A DNA stretch of 64,000 bases from Petrosia ficiformis (GCA_947044365.1 OX345642.1:4711598-4775597), one strand, 5' to 3'. Shown: positions 41,899-57,553, numbered from the stretch's first letter. Program-made: numbers and translations. Notes: generated by a model from the sequence alone, not told the origin.

Positions 41899-42954
41899 AG
41901 AGACTACTGTGACAGTAGAGACATTTGTGACAGTGGAGAAATATTGTGACTACAGAGACTGTTGTGACAGTAGAGACTATAGGCACTGTGACAGTAGAGA
42001 CTACTGCGACAGCATAGACAGTGGTGACAGTAGAAACCACTGTGACAGTAGAGACTACTGCGACAGTAGAGACTACTCTCACAGTAGAGACAATTGTGAG
42101 AGTGGAGAAATATTGTGACTACAGAGACTGTGGTGACAGTAGAGTCGACAGGCATTTGTGACAGTAGAGACTACTGTGAGAGTAGAGACTACTGTGACAA
42201 TAGACTCTACTGTGACAGTAGAGTCTACAGTGACAGTAGAGACTACTGTGACAGTAGAGACTACTGTGACAGCAGCTACCCCTGTGACATTAGAGACTAC
42301 TGCGACAGACTGAGACTGCAGTGAAGGTAGAGACAATTTTGACTATAGAAACTGTTCTGACAGTAGAGACTATAGGCACTTGTGACAGTAGAGACTACTG
42401 CGACAGCAGAGACAGCGGTGACAGTTGTGTCTACTGTGACAGTAGACTCTACTGAGACTATAGAGACTACTGTGACAGTAGAGACAATTGTGACAGTGGA
42501 GAAATATTGTGACTACAGAGACTGTTGTGACAGTAGAGACTATAGGCACTGTGAAAGTAGAGACTACTGCGACAGCATAGACAGTGGTGACAGTAGAAAC
42601 CACTGTGACAGTAGAGACTACTGCGACAGTAGAGACTACTCTCACAGTAGAGACAATTGTGAGAGTGGAGAAATATTGTGACTACAGAGACTGTGGTGAC
42701 AGTAGAGTCGACAGGCATTTGTGACAGTAGAGACTACTGTGAGAGTAGAGACTACTGTGACAATAGACTCTACTGTGACAGTAGAGTCTACAGTGACAGT
42801 AGAGACTACTGTGACAGTAGAGACTACTGTGACAGCAGCTACCCCTGTGACATTAGAGACTACTGCGACAGACTGAGACTGCAGTGAAGGTAGAGACAAT
42901 TTTGACTATAGAAACTGTTGTGACAGTAGAGACTATAGGCACTTGTGACAGTAG
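41899..42954. repeat. Near-identical duplication in the 18-bp satellite, shift 563 bp
   Basis: 41899-42391 and 42462-42954 match over about 493 bp with only a few differences (for example GACAGT versus GAAAGT at 41991/42554). Unusual variants such as GAGTCGACAGGCATTTGTG are shared. It is a recent segmental duplication. Confidence 0.92.
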
Positions 42955-45254
42955 TGACGACTGTGATAGTAGAGACTACTGTGACAGTGGACTCTACCGT
43001 TACAATAGAAACTACGGTTGCCTGGGAGACAACTGTGACAGTAGATACAATTTTGACAGTAATGACAATTGTGATTATAGAAACTACTGTGACAGTAGAG
43101 ACAATTGTGAGAGTAGAGACTACTGTCCCAGAATAGACGATTGTGACTGTAGATACAATTGTGACAGTATAGACTATTGTGTCATTGGAGACTATTTTAA
43201 CAGTAGAAACTATTATGACTACTGTGACAGTAGTTACCCCTGTAACATTAGAGACTATTGTGACAGTTGAGACTATAGTGACAGTGGAGACTATTGTGAC
43301 AGTAGAGACTATTACGACAGCAGAGACAGCAGTGACAGTTGAAACTACTGTAACAGGAGAGACTACTGTGACAGGAGCTACCCCCGTGATATTAGAGACT
43401 ACTGCGACAGCAGAGACTGCAGTGACCGTAGAGACTATTGTGACTGTTGTGACAGTAGAGACTATAGGCCCTTGTGACGGTAGAGACTACTGTGAGAGTA
43501 AAGACTACTGTGTCAGTTGACTGTACTGTGACTATAGAGACTACTGTGACAGTAGAGACAATTGTGACAGTGGAGAAATATTGTGACTACAGAGACTGTT
43601 GTGACAGTAGAGACTATAGGCACTGTGACAGTAGAGACTACTGCGACAGCATAGACAGCAGTGAAAGTTGAATCTACTGTGACAGTAGTGACTACCTCGA
43701 CAGTAGAGACTACTGTTACAGTAGAGACAATTGTGACAGTACATACAATTGTGACAGTAATGGCAAATGTGACTATAGAAACTACTGTGACAGTAGAGAG
43801 AATTGTGACATTAGAGACAATTGTGACAGTAGATAGTATTGTGACAGTGGAGACTATTGTGAGAGTAGAGACTATTGTGACAGTAAAGACAATTGTGACA
43901 GTAGATACTACTCTGACAGCAGTTACCACTGTGACAGTGGAGACTTTTGTGACTGTAGAGACTGTTGTGATAATAGAGACTATAGGTACTTGTGACAGTA
44001 GTGACGACTCTGAGAGTAGAGACTACTGTGAAAGTAGAAACATTTGTGACAGTAAAGATTATTGAGACTATAGAGACTACTTTGAGAGTGAGACTGAAGT
44101 GACAGTAGAGACTATTGTTACTATAGAGATTGTTGTGACAGTAGTGACTATAGGCACTTGTGACAGTAGTGACTACTGTGAGAGTAGAGACTACTGTGAC
44201 AATAGACTCTACTGTTACAGTAGAGTCTACAGTGACAGTAGAGACTACTGTGACAGTAGAGACTACTGCGACAGCAGAGACAGCGGTGACATTTGAAACT
44301 ACTTTGACAGTAGAGAATACTGCGACAGCAGAGACTGCGATGACAGTTGAAACTACTGTGACAGTTAGAGATTATTGTGACAGTGGAGACTATTGTGACA
44401 GTAGAAACTATTGTGACTATAGATACTACTGTGACAGTAGAGACTATTGTGACAGTGGAGACTACTCTGACTGTCGAGACTAATTGACAGAATATTTTGG
44501 CTATAGATACTTCTGTTACAGCAGTTACCACTGTCGCAGTAAAGACTATCGTGACAGTAGAGACTATGGTGACAGTGGAGACTTTTGTGATTATTAGAGA
44601 CTGTTGTGAGGGTAGTGACTATAGGCACTTGTGACAGTAGAGGCTACTGTGAGAGTAGAGACAACTGTGACAATAGACTCAACTGTGACATTAGAGTCTA
44701 CAGTGACAGTAGAGACTACTCTGACAGTAGAGACTACTGCGACAGCAGTGACAGCGGTGACATTTGAAACTACTCTGACAGTAGAGAATACTGCGACAGC
44801 AGAGACTACTGTGACAGTTGAGACTATTGTGACAGTGGAGACTATTGTGATTATAGAGACTATTGTGACAGTAGAGACTATAGGCACTTGTGACAGTAGA
44901 GACTACTGCGACAGCAGAGACAGCGATGACATTTGAATCTACTCTGACAGTAGAGAATACTGCGACAGCAGAGACTACTGTGACAGTTCAGACTATGGCG
45001 ACAGTGGAGACTATTGTGACTATAGAGACTATTGTGACAGTAGAGAGTATAGGCCCTTGTGACAGTAGAGACTACTGCGACAACAGTTACCACTGCGGCA
45101 GTACAGACTATTGGGACAGTAGAGTCTATATTGACAGTGGAGACTTTTGTGACAGTAGAGACTATTGAGATAGTAGAGACTACTCTGACAGTAGAGACTA
45201 CTGCTACAGCAGAGACAGCGGTGACAGATGAAACTACTGTGATATTAGAGACTA

Positions 45255-47768
45255 CTGCGACATCAGAGACTGCGGTGACAGTTGAAACTACTGTGACAGT
45301 TAAAGACTGTTGTGACAGTAGACTATTGACAGTAGAGACTACAGTGACAATAGACACTACTGTCACATAGAGACTACTGTGACAGCAACTACCCTTGTGA
45401 CATTAGAGACTACTCCGACAGCAGACTGCAGGGACAGTAGAGACTAGTGTGACTATAGAGACTGTTGTGACAGTAGAGACTATAGGCACTGTGACAGTAG
45501 AGACTACTGCGACAGCAGAAACAGCTGTGACAGTTGAATCTACTGTGACAGTCGAGACTACTGTGACAGTAGAGTCTACTTGAGAGTAGACACTACTGTG
45601 ACATTAGTGACTATTGTGACAGTGGAGACTACTCTGACTGTAGAGACTACTGTGACAGACTATTTTGGCTATAGATACTTGTGTTACAGCAGTTTCCATT
45701 GTCGCAGTAGTGACTATTGTGACATTAGAGACTATTGTGACAGTGGAGACTATTGTGACTATAGAGACTGTTGTGACAGTAGAGACTATAGTCACTTGTG
45801 ACAGTAGTGACGACTGTGATAGTAGAGACTAATGTGACAGTAGACTCTACCGTGACAGTAGAGACTACGGTTGCCTTGGAGACAATTGTGACAGTAGATA
45901 CAATTGTGAGAGTAAAAACAATTGTGATTATAGAAACTAATGTGACAGTAGAGACGATTGTGACAGTAGAGAGTTTTGTGATGGTAGAGACTATTGTGAC
46001 AGTAGAGAACTACAGGTAATTGTGACAGTAGAAACTACTGTGACAGTAGAGACTACTGTCCCAGAATAGACGAAGGTGACAGTAGAGACAATTGTGACCG
46101 TATAGATTATTGTGTCATTGGAGACTATTTTAACAGTAGAGACTATTGTGACAGCAGTTACCACTGTAACACTAGAGACTATTGTAACAGTTGAGACTAT
46201 AGTGACAGTGGAGACTATTCTGACAGTAGAGACTATTGTGACAAAAGAAACTATTGTGACTATAGAAACTATTGTGACAGTAGAGATTATTGTGACAGTG
46301 GAGACTACTCTGACTGTAGAGACTACTGTGACAAAATATTTTGGCTATAGATACTTCAGTTACAGTCGTTACCACTGTCGCAGTACAGACAATTGTGACA
46401 GTAGAGACTATGGTGACAGTAGAGACTATGGTGACAGTGGAGACTTTTGTGATTATTAGAGACTGTTGTGAGGGTAGAGACTATAGGCACTTGTGACAGT
46501 AGAGGCTACTGTGAGAGTAGATACTACTGTGACAATAGACTATACTGTGACAGTAGAGTCTACAGTGACAGTAGAGACTACTCTGACACTAGAGAGTAAG
46601 TGACAGTGGAGACTATTGTGACTATTGTGACAGTAAAGACAATTGTGACAGTATAGACTATTGTGACATTGGAGACTATTTTAACAGTAGAGACTATTGT
46701 GACTACTGTGACAGCTGTTACCACTGTAACATTAGAGACTATTGTGACAGTTGAGACTATAGTGACAGTAGAGACTACTTTGACAGTTGACTACTACGAC
46801 AGCAGAGACAGCGGTGACAGTTGAAACTACTGGGGCAGTAGAGACTACTGCGACATCAGAGACTGCGGTGACAGTTGAAACTACTGTGACAATTAAAGAC
46901 TATTGTGACAGTAGACTATTGACAGTAGAGACTACTGTGACAATAGACTCTACTGTCACAGTAGAGACTACTGTAACAACAGCTACCCCCGTGACATTAG
47001 AGACTACTGCGACAGTAGAGACTGCAGTGACAGTAGAGACTATTGTGACTATAGAGATTGTTGTGACAGTAGAGACTATAGGCACTTATGACAGTAGTGA
47101 CGACTGTGAGAGTAGAGAATACTGGGACAATAGACTCTACCGTGACAGTAGAGACTACTGTTACAGTAGACACAATTGCGACACTAGATACATTTGTGAC
47201 CGTAAAGACAATTGTGATTATGGAAAATCCTGTGACAGTAGAGACAATTTTGACAGTAGAGAAAATTTTGACTTCTGTGACAGGAGTTACCACTGTAACA
47301 TTAGAGACTATTGTGACAGTTGAGACTATAGTGACAGTGGAGACTATTGTGATAGTGGAGACTATTTGGACAGAAGAGACTGCTGCGACAGTAGAGACAA
47401 CTTCGACAGCAGACTGCGGTGACGCTGGAAACTACTGTGACAGTAGAGAATACTGCGACATCAGAGACTGCGGTGACAGTTGAAACTACTGTGACAGTTA
47501 AAGACTGTTGTGACAGTAGACTATTGACAGTAGAGACTACAGTGACAATAGACACTACTGTCACATAGAGACTACTGTGACAGCAACTACCCTTGTGACA
47601 TTAGAGACTACTCCGACAGCAGACTGCAGGGACAGTAGAGACTAGTGTGACTATAGAGACTGTTGTGACAGTAGAGACTATAGGCACTGTGACAGTAGAA
47701 ACTACTGCGACAGCATTGACAGCGGTGACAGTTGAATCTACTGTGACAGTCGAGACTACTGCGACAGT
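45255..47768. repeat. Duplicated block pair in the 18-bp satellite, shift 2198 bp
   Basis: About 45255-45570 matches about 47453-47768, including the rare sequence TAAAGACTGTTGTGACAG and CAACTACCCTTGTGACATT. An overlapping pair, 46591-46907 and 47841-48166 (shift about 1250-1259), shares TTGACTACTACGACAGCAG. The two shifts show successive rounds of unequal exchange. Confidence 0.85.
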
Positions 47769-49882
47769 AGAGACTACTTTTACAGTAGAGACAATTGTGA
47801 CAGTAGATACAATTGTGACAGTAGACACAATCATGACAGTAGAGAGTAAGTGACAGTGGAGACTATTGTGACAGTAGAGACTATTGTGACAGTAAAGACA
47901 ATTGTGACAGTATAGACTATTGTGACATTGGAGACTATTTTAACAGTAGAGACTATTGTGACTACTGTGACAGCTGTTACCACTGTAACATTAGAGACTA
48001 TTGTGACAGTTGAGACTATAGTGACAGTAGAGACTACTTTGACAGTTGACTACTACGACAGCAGAGACAGCGGTGACAGTTGAAACTACTGGGGCAGTAG
48101 AGACTACTGCGACATCAGAGACTGCGGTGACAGTTGAAACTACTGTGACAATTAAAGACTATTGTGACAGTTGAAACTACTGTGACATTTAAAGACTGTT
48201 TTGACAGTAGACTATTGACAGTAGAGACTACTGTGACAATAGACTCTACTGTCACAGTAGAGACTACTGTAACAGCAGCTACCCCCGTGACATTAGAGAC
48301 TACTGCGACAGTAGAGACTGCAATGACAGTAGAGACTACTGTGACTATAGAGATTGTTGTGACAATAGAGACTATTGGCACTTGTGACAGTAGAGACTAC
48401 TGTGAGAGTAGAGACTACTGTGTCAGTTGACTCTACTGTGACTATTGAGGCTACTGTGACCATAGAGACTACTGTGACAGTAGAGACAATTGTGATAGTA
48501 GAGACAATTGTGACAGTAGAGAGTATTTTTACGGTAGAGGCTACTGCGACAGTAGAGACAATTGTGACAGTAGAGACAGTTGTGACAGTAGAGAGTATTG
48601 TGACAGTGGAGACTATTGTGACAGTAGAGACAATTGTGACAGTACAAACAATTGTGACCGTAGAGGAAATTGTGACTATAGAAACTACTGTCACTGTAGA
48701 GACAATTGTGACAGTAGAGACAGTTTTGACTGTAGAGAGTATTGTGACAGTGGAGACTATTGTGACAGTAGAGACTATTGTGACAGTAAAGACAATTGTG
48801 ATAGTAGATACTACTCTGACAGCAGTTACCACTGTGACAGTGAAGACTTTTGTGACTATAGAGACCGTATTGATAATAGAGACTATAGGCACTTGTGACA
48901 ATAGTGACGACTGTGAGAGTAGAGACTACTGTGACAGTAGACATTTGTGACAGTAGAGTCAACAGAGACAGTAGAGACTATTGTGACTATAGAGACTATT
49001 GTCACAGTGGAGACTATTGTGACAGTGGAGACCACTCTGACTGTAGAGACTACTGTGACAGAATATTTTGGCTATAGATACTTCTGTTACAGCAGTTACC
49101 ATAGTCGCAGTTGAGACTACTGTGACATTAGAGACTACTGCGACAGCAGAGACAGCGGTGACAGTTGAAACTACTGTTACAGTAGAGACTACTTCGATAT
49201 CAGAGACTGCGTTGACAGTTGAAACTACTGTGACAGTTAAAGACTATTGTGACAGTAGACTATTGACAGTAGAAACTATTGTGACAATAGACTCTACTGT
49301 CACAGTAAAGACTACCGTGAAAGCAACTACCCCCGTGACATTACAAACTACTGCGACAGCAGAGACTGTATGGACAGTAGAGACCATTGTGACTATAGAG
49401 ACTGTTGTGACAGTAGATACTATAGTCACTTGTGACAGTATGACAGTATGACAGTAGATACAATTGTGACGGTAGAGACAATTGTTACAGTAGAGAGTAT
49501 CGTGACAGTGGAGACTATTGTGACAGTAGAGACTATTGTGACAGTAAAGACAATTGTGACAGCAGTCACAACAGTGACAGTAGAGACTACTGTGACAGTT
49601 GAGATAACTGCGACAGAAAGAGCCTGCGGTGGCAGTTGAAACTACTGCCACAGCAGATACTGCGACAGCAGATACTGCAGTGATGGTTGAAACTAATGTG
49701 ACAATAGAGACTGTTGTGATAGTAGAAACTGCTGTTAAAGTAGAGACAATAGTGACAGTACATACAATTGTGACAGTAGAGGCAATTGTGACCGTAGAAA
49801 CTACTGTGACAGTAGAGACAATTGTGACAGCAGAGACAATTGTGACATTAGAGAATATTGTGACAGTGGAGACTATTGTGAC

Positions 49883-50680
49883 AGTAGTTTCTATGGTCAC
49901 AATAGTCTCTACTGTCACATTTGTATCTACTCTCAAATAGTCTCCTCTGTCACTGTAGTTTCTAATGTCACAGTAGAGTCTATTGTCCCAGTAGTCTTTA
50001 CTCTCACAGTAGTCTCTACTGTCACAAGTGCCTATAGTCTCTACTGTACAATAGTCTCTATAGTCACAATAGTCTGCACTGTCACAATATTCTCTACTGT
50101 CACAGAAGTTTCTATAGTCACAATAGTCTCTACTGTCACAATTGTATCTACTGTCACAAATCTCAAATTGTATCTACTCTCAAAATAGTCTCCACTGTCA
50201 TGGTAGTCTCTACTGTCACAGTAGAGTCTATTGTCACAGTAGTCTCTACTGTCACAGTAGAGTATTATCACATTCGTCTACTCTCACAGTAGTGTATACT
50301 GTCACAAGTGCCTATAGTCTCCACTGTCACAATAATCTCCACTGTCACAATAATGTCTACTGTCACAATAGGCTCCACTGTCACAATAGTCTCTGTCACT
50401 GTAAACTCTACTGTCAGAGTAGTCTCTTCAGTCGCAGTAGTCTCTAATGTAACGGTGGTAACTGCTGTCACAGTAGTTTGTACTGTCACAGTAGTCTCTA
50501 AGAGTATGCACTGTCACAGTAGACTTTACTGTCACAATAGTCTCTTCTGTTACCGTGGTAAGTGCCGTCACTGTAGTTTCCATAGTCAAAATAATCTCTA
50601 CTGTCACTTTATTCTCCGCTGTCACAATAGTCTCTACTGTCACAATAGTCCCTACTGTCACAATAGTCCCTACTGTTACT
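49883..50680 (-). repeat. Inverted block 1 in the 18-bp satellite
   Basis: The unit reads as its complement (AGTAGTCTCTACTGTCAC) for about 800 bp. The left junction is a perfect 14-bp foldback: GAGACTATTGTGAC at 49869-49882 and GTCACAATAGTCTC at 49896-49909 with a 13-nt spacer. The orientation returns at about 50680 (CTGTTACTGTGACAG). Confidence 0.92.
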
Positions 50681-53600
50681 GTGACAGCAGCTATCCCCGT
50701 GACTTCAGAAACTACTGCGACAGTAGAGACTGCAGTGACAGTAGAAACTATTGTGACTATAGAGACTGTTGTGACGTAGAGACTACAGGCACTTGTGACA
50801 GTAGAGACTACTGTGAGAGTAGAGACTACTGTGTCAGATGACTCTACTGTGACTATAAAGACTACTGTTACAGTAGAGATAATATTGACAGTACATACAA
50901 TTGTGACAGTAGTGGCAATTGTGACTATAGAAACTACTGTGAGAGTAGAGACAATTGTGACAGTAGAGGCAATTGTGACAGTAGAGAGTATTGTGACAGT
51001 GGAGACTATTGTGACAGTAGAGACTATTGGGACAGTAAAGACAATTGTGACAGTAGATACTACTCTGACAGCAGTTACCACTGTGACAGTGGAGACTTTT
51101 GTGACTGTAGAGACCGTTGTGATAGTAGAGACTATAGGTACTTGTGACAGTAGTGACGATGGTGAGAGTATGTACTACTGTGACAGTAGAGACATTTGTG
51201 AGAGTAAAGAATATTGAGACTATAGAGATTACTTTGAGAGTGAGACTGCAGTGAGAGTAGAGACTATCGTTACTATAGTGTTTGTTGTGACTGTAGAGAC
51301 TATAGGCACTTGTGACAGTAGAGACTACTGTGAGAGTAGAGACTACTGTGACAATAGACTCTACTGTGACAGTAGAGTCTACAGTGACAGTAGAGACTAC
51401 TGTGACAGTAGAGAATACTGCAACAGCAGAGACTGCGATGACAGTTGAAACAGCTGTGACCGTTAGAGACTATTGTTACGGTGGAATCTATTGTGACAGT
51501 AGAAACTATTGTGACTATAAAGACTATTGTGACAGTGGAGACTATTGTGACTATAGAGACTATTGTGACAGTAGAGACTATTGTGACAGTGGAGACTATT
51601 GTGACTATAGAGACTATTGTGACATTAGAGACTATAGGCACTTGTGACAGTAGAGGCTACTGTGAGAGTAGAGACACCTGTGACAATTGACTCAACTGTG
51701 ACAGTAGAGTCTACAGTGACAGTAGAGACTTCTCTGACAGTAGAGACTACTGCGACAGCAGAGACAGCGGTGACATTTGAAACTACTATGACAGAAGAGA
51801 ATACTGCGACAGCAGAGACTACTGTGACAGTGGAGACTATTGTGACTATAGAGACTATTGTGACAGCAGAGATTATAGGCACTTGTGACAGTAGAGTCTA
51901 CTGTGAGAGGAGAGACAACCGTGACAATAGACTCAACTGTGACAGTAGAGTCTACAGTGACAGTAGAGACTACTCTGACAGAAGAGACTACGGCGACAGC
52001 AGAGATTGCTGTGACATTTTAAACTACTCTGACAGAAGAGAATACTGCGACAGCAGAGACTACTGTGACAGTGGAGACTATTGTGACTATAGAGACTACT
52101 GCGACAGTAGAGACTGCTGTGACAGTAGAGACTATTGTCACTATAGAGATTGTTGTGAATATAGTGACTATTGGCAATTTGTGACAGTAGAGACTACTGT
52201 GAGTGTAGAAACTACAGTGTCAGTTGACTCTACTGTGACTATAGAGGCTACTGTGACAGTAGAGACTACTGTGACAGTAGAGACAATTGTGACAGTAGAG
52301 ACATTTGTGACAGTAGAGAGTATTGTGACGGTAGAGACTACTGTGACAGTAGAGACAATTGTGACAGTGGAGACTATTGTGACAGTAGAGACAATATTGA
52401 CAGAACACACAATTGTGACAGTAGTGACAATTGTGACTATAGAAACTACTGTGACAGTAGAGACAATTGTGACAGTAGAGACAATTGTGACAGTAGAGAG
52501 TATTGTGACAGTGGAGACTATTGTGAGAGTAGAGACTATTGTGGCAGTAAAGACAATTTTGACAGTAGATACTACTCTGACAGCAGTTACCACTGTGACT
52601 GTGGAGACTTTTGTGACTCTGGAGACCGTTGTGATAATAGAGACTATAGGTACTTGTGACAGTAGTATCGATTGTGTGAGTAAAGACTACTGTGACAGTA
52701 GAGACATTTGTGACTGTAAAGAATATTGAGACTATAGAGACTACTTTGAGAGTGAGACTGCAATGACAGTAGAGAATATTGTTACTATAGAGATTGTTGT
52801 GAGAGTAGAGACTATACGCACTTGTGACAGTAGAGACAACAGTGAGAGTAGAGACTATCTTGACAGTAAAAACTATTGTGACTATAAAGACTATTTTGAC
52901 AGTAGAGACTACTGTGACAGTGGAGACTAATCTGACTGTAGAGACTACTGTGAAAGGATATTTTGGCTATAGATACTTGTTACAGCAGTTACCACTGTCG
53001 CAGTAGAGACTATTGTGACAGTAGAGACTATTGTGACAGTGGAGACTTTTGTGATTATTAGATACAGTTGTGAGGGTAGATACTATAGGCACTTGTGACT
53101 GCAGAGGCTACTGTGAGAGTAGAGACAACTGTGACTATAGACTCGACTGTGACAGTAGAGTCTAATGTGACAGTAGAGACTACTCTGACAGTAGAGACTA
53201 CCGCGACAGCAGAGACAGCGGTGACATTTGAAACTACTCTGACAGTAGAGAATACTGCGACAGCAGAGACTACTGTGACAGTTGAGACTATTTTGACTAT
53301 AGAGACTGTTTTGACAGTAGAAACTATAGGCACTTATGACAGTAGTGACGAATGTGAGAGTAGAGACTACTGTGACAGTAGACTCTACCGTGACAGTCGA
53401 GACTACTGTTACAGTAGACACAATTGCGACAGTAGATACAATTGTGACAGTAAAGACAATTGTGATTATGGAAACTCCTGTGACAGTAGATACAATGTTG
53501 ACAGTAGAGAAAATTGTGACTACTGCGACAGGAGTTACCACTGTACCATTAGAGTCTATTGTGACAGTTGAGACTATAGTGACAGTGGAGACTATTGTGA

Positions 53601-56600
53601 CAGTAGAGACTATTGGGACAGTAGAGACTGCTGTGACAGTAGAGACAACTGCGACAGCAGACAGCGGTGACGCTTGAAACTACTGTGACAGTAGAGACTA
53701 CTGCGACACCAGAGACAGCGGTGACAGTTGAAATTACTGTGACAGTTAAAGACCTACTGTTACAGTAGAGACAAATGTGACTGTAGATACAATTGTGACA
53801 GTGGACACAATCGTGACAGTAGAGACTATTGTGACAGAAAAGACAATTTTGACAGTAGATACTACTCTGACAGCAGTTACCACTGTGACAGTGAAGACTT
53901 TTGTGACTATAGAGATCGTAGTGATAATAGAGACTATAGGCACTTGTGACAGTAGTGACGACTGTAAGAGCAGAGACTAATGTGACAGTAGAGACATTTG
54001 TGACAGTAGAGTCTACAGAGACAGTAGAGACTTCTGTGACAGTAGAGACTACTGCGACAGCAGACAGCGGTGACATTTGAAACTACTTTGACAGTAGAGA
54101 ATACTGCGACAGCAGAGACTGCGACGACAGTTGAAACAACTGTGACAAATAGAGACTATTGTGACAGTGGAGACTATTATGACAGAAGAAACTATTGTGA
54201 CTATAAAGACTATTTTGACAGTAGAGACTATTGTGACAGTGGAGACTAATCTGACTATTGAGACTACTGTGAAAGAATATTTTGGCTATAGATACTTCTG
54301 TTACAGCAGTTACCACTGTCGCAGTAGAGACTATTGTGACAGTAGAGATTATTGTGACAGTGGAGACTCTTTTGACTATAGAGACTCTTTTGACAGTAGA
54401 GACTATAGGCACTTATGACAGTAGTGACGACTATGAGAGTAGAGACTACTGTGACAATAGACTCTACCGTGACAGTAGAGACTACTGTTACAGTAGACAC
54501 AATTGCGACAGTAAATACAATTGTGACAGTAAAGACAATTGTGATTATGGAAACTCCTGTGACAGTAGAGACAATGTTGACTGTAGAGAAAATTGTGACT
54601 ACAGCGACAGGAGTTATCACTGTAACAGTAGAGACTATTGCGACAGTTGATACTATAGTGACAGTGAAACTATAGTGACAGTGAAACTACTGTGACAGTT
54701 AATGACTGTTGTGACAGTAGACTATTGACAGTAGAGACTACTGTGACAATAGACTCTACTGTCACAGTAGAGACTACTGTGACAGCAACTACCCCCGTGA
54801 CATTAGAGACTACTCCGACAGCAGACTGCAGTGACAGTAGAGACTATTGTGACTATAGAGACTGTTGTGACAGTAGAGACTAAAGGCACTGTGACAGTAG
54901 AGACTACTGCGACAGCAGAGACAGCGGTGACAGTTGAAACTACTGTTACAGCCGAGACTAGTGCGACAGTAGACACTACGGTTATAGTAGAGACAATTGT
55001 GACAGTAGATACAATGTGACAGTAGACACAATCGTGACAGTAGAGAGTAAGTGACAGTGGAGACTATTGTGACAGTAGAGACTATTGTGACAGTAGAGAC
55101 TATAGTGACAGTAGAAACTACTTTGACAGTAGACTACTACGACAGCAGAGAAGGCGGTGACAGTCGAAACTACTGGGGCAGTAGAGACTACTGCGACATC
55201 AAAGACAGCGGTGACAGTTGAAACTACTCTGACAGTTAAAGACTATTGCGACAGTAGACTATTGACTGTAGAGACTACTGTGACAATAGACTCTACTGTC
55301 ACAGTAGAGACTACTGTAACAGCAGCTACCCCCGTTACATTAGAGACTACTGCGACAGTAGAGACTGCAGTGACAGCAGAGACTATTGTGACTATAGAGA
55401 TTGTTGTGACAATAGAGGCTATTGGAATTGGTGACAGTAGAGACTACTGTGAGAGTAGAGACTACTGTGTCAGTTGACTCTACTGTGACTATAGAGGCAA
55501 CTGTGACCTTAGAGACTACTGTGACAGTAGAGACAATTGTGACAGTAGAGACAATTGTGACAGTAGAGAGTATTGTGACAGTGGAGACTATTGTGACAGT
55601 AGAGACAATTGTGACAGTACAAACAATTGTGACCGTAGAGGCGACAGTAAATACCATTGTGAATTAGAGACAGTTGTGACAGTAGAGAGTATTGTGACAG
55701 TGGAGACTATTGTGACAGTAGAGGCTATTGTGACAGTAAAGAAAATTGTGACAGTAGATGCTAATCTGACAGCAGTTACCACTGTGACAGTGAAGACTTG
55801 TGACTATAGAGATTGTAGTGATAATAGAATCTACAGGCACTTGTGATAGTAGTGACGACTGTGAGAGTAGAGACTACTGAGACAGCAGAGACTGCGATGA
55901 CAGTTGAAACTACTGTGACAGTTAGAGACCATTGTGAGAGAGGAGACTATTGTGACAGTAGAGACTATTGTGACTATAGAGACTATTGTGAGAGTAGAGA
56001 CATTTGTGACAGTAGATTCTACAGAGACAGTAGAGACTACTGTGTGAGTAGAGACTACTGAGACAGCAGAGACTGCGATGACAGTTGAAACTACTGTGAC
56101 AGTTAGAGACCATTGTGAGAGTGGAGACTATTGTGACAGTAGAGAATATTGTGACTATAGAGACTATTGTGACAGTAGAGATTATTGTGACAGTGGATAC
56201 TACTCTGACTGTAGGGACTACTGAGACAGAATATTTTGGCTATAGATACTTCCGTTACAGCAGTTACCACTGTCGCAGTTGAGACTATTGTGACAATAGA
56301 GACTATTGTGAAAGTAGAGACTATTTTGACTATAGAAACTGTTGTGACAGTAGAGACTACAGGCACTTGTGACAGTAGAGACTACTGGTGAGAGTAGAGA
56401 CTACAGTGTCAGTTGACTCTACTGTGACTCTAGAGACTACTGTGACAGCAGAGACAATTGGGACCGTGGAGAAATAGTGTGACTACAGAGACTGTTGTGA
56501 TAGTAGAGACTATAGGCACTGTGACAGTAGAGACTACTGCGACAGTAGAGACTACTGTTACAGTAGAGACAATTTTGACAGTACATACAATTGTGACAGT

Positions 56601-57319
56601 ATCGGCAATTGTGACTATAGAAACTACTGTGACAGTAGAGACAATTGTGACAGTAGAGACAATTGTGACAGTAGAGAGTATTGTGACAGTGGAGACTATT
56701 GTGACAGTAGAGACTATTGTGACAGTAAAGACAATTGTGACAGTAGATACTACTCTGACAGCAGTTACCACTGTGACAGTGGAGACTTTTGTGACTGTAG
56801 AGACCGTTGTGATAGTAGAGACTATAGGTTCTTGAGACAGTAGTGACGACTGTGAGAGTAGAGACTACTGTGACAGTAGAAACATTTGTGACAGTAAAAA
56901 ATTTTGAGACTATAGAGACTATTTTGAGAGTGAGAATGCAGTGACAGTAGAGACTATTGTTACTATAGAGATTGTTGTGACAGTAGAGACTATAGGCACT
57001 TGTGACCCTAGAGACTACTGTGAGAGTAGAGACTGTGACAATAGACTCTTCTGTGACTGTAGAGTCTACAGTGACAGTAGAGACTACTGTGACAGTAGAA
57101 AATACTGCGACAGCAGAGACTGCGATGACAGTTGAAACAACTGTGACAGTTAGAGACTATTGTGACAGTGGAGACTATTGTGACAGTAGAAACTATTGTG
57201 ACTATAAAGACTATTTTGACAGTAGAGACTACTCTTGTGACAGTATGACAGTAGAAACAATTGTGACAGTAGAGACAATTGTGACAGTAGAGTATTGTGA
57301 CAGTGGAGACTATTCTGAC

Positions 57320-57553
57320 ATTAGTTTCTATGGTCACAATAGTCTCTACTGTCACAATTGTATCTACTCTCAAAATAGTCTCCACTGTCACTGTAGTTTC
57401 TACTGTCACAGTAGAGTCTATTGTCACAGTAGTCTCTACTCTCACAGTAGTCTCTACTGTCACAAGTGCCTACAGTCTCTACTGTACAATAGTCTCTATA
57501 GTCACAATATCTCCACTGTCCCAATACTCTCCACTGTCACAATAATCTCACTA
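57320..57553 (-). repeat. Inverted block 2 in the 18-bp satellite
   Basis: A second complement-orientation block, starting with the same TAGTTTCTATGGTCACAATA junction as block 1 and collinear with its first 215 bp or so. It is shorter and ends at about 57553 (AATCTCACTAAAGTGAC). Confidence 0.9.

Noticed and set aside
51644..52729. 361-codon open frame in the 18-bp satellite
   Set aside because: It is made only of satellite units, switches between TVETTV and CDSRDY frames at indels, and has no start context, domain or splice signal.
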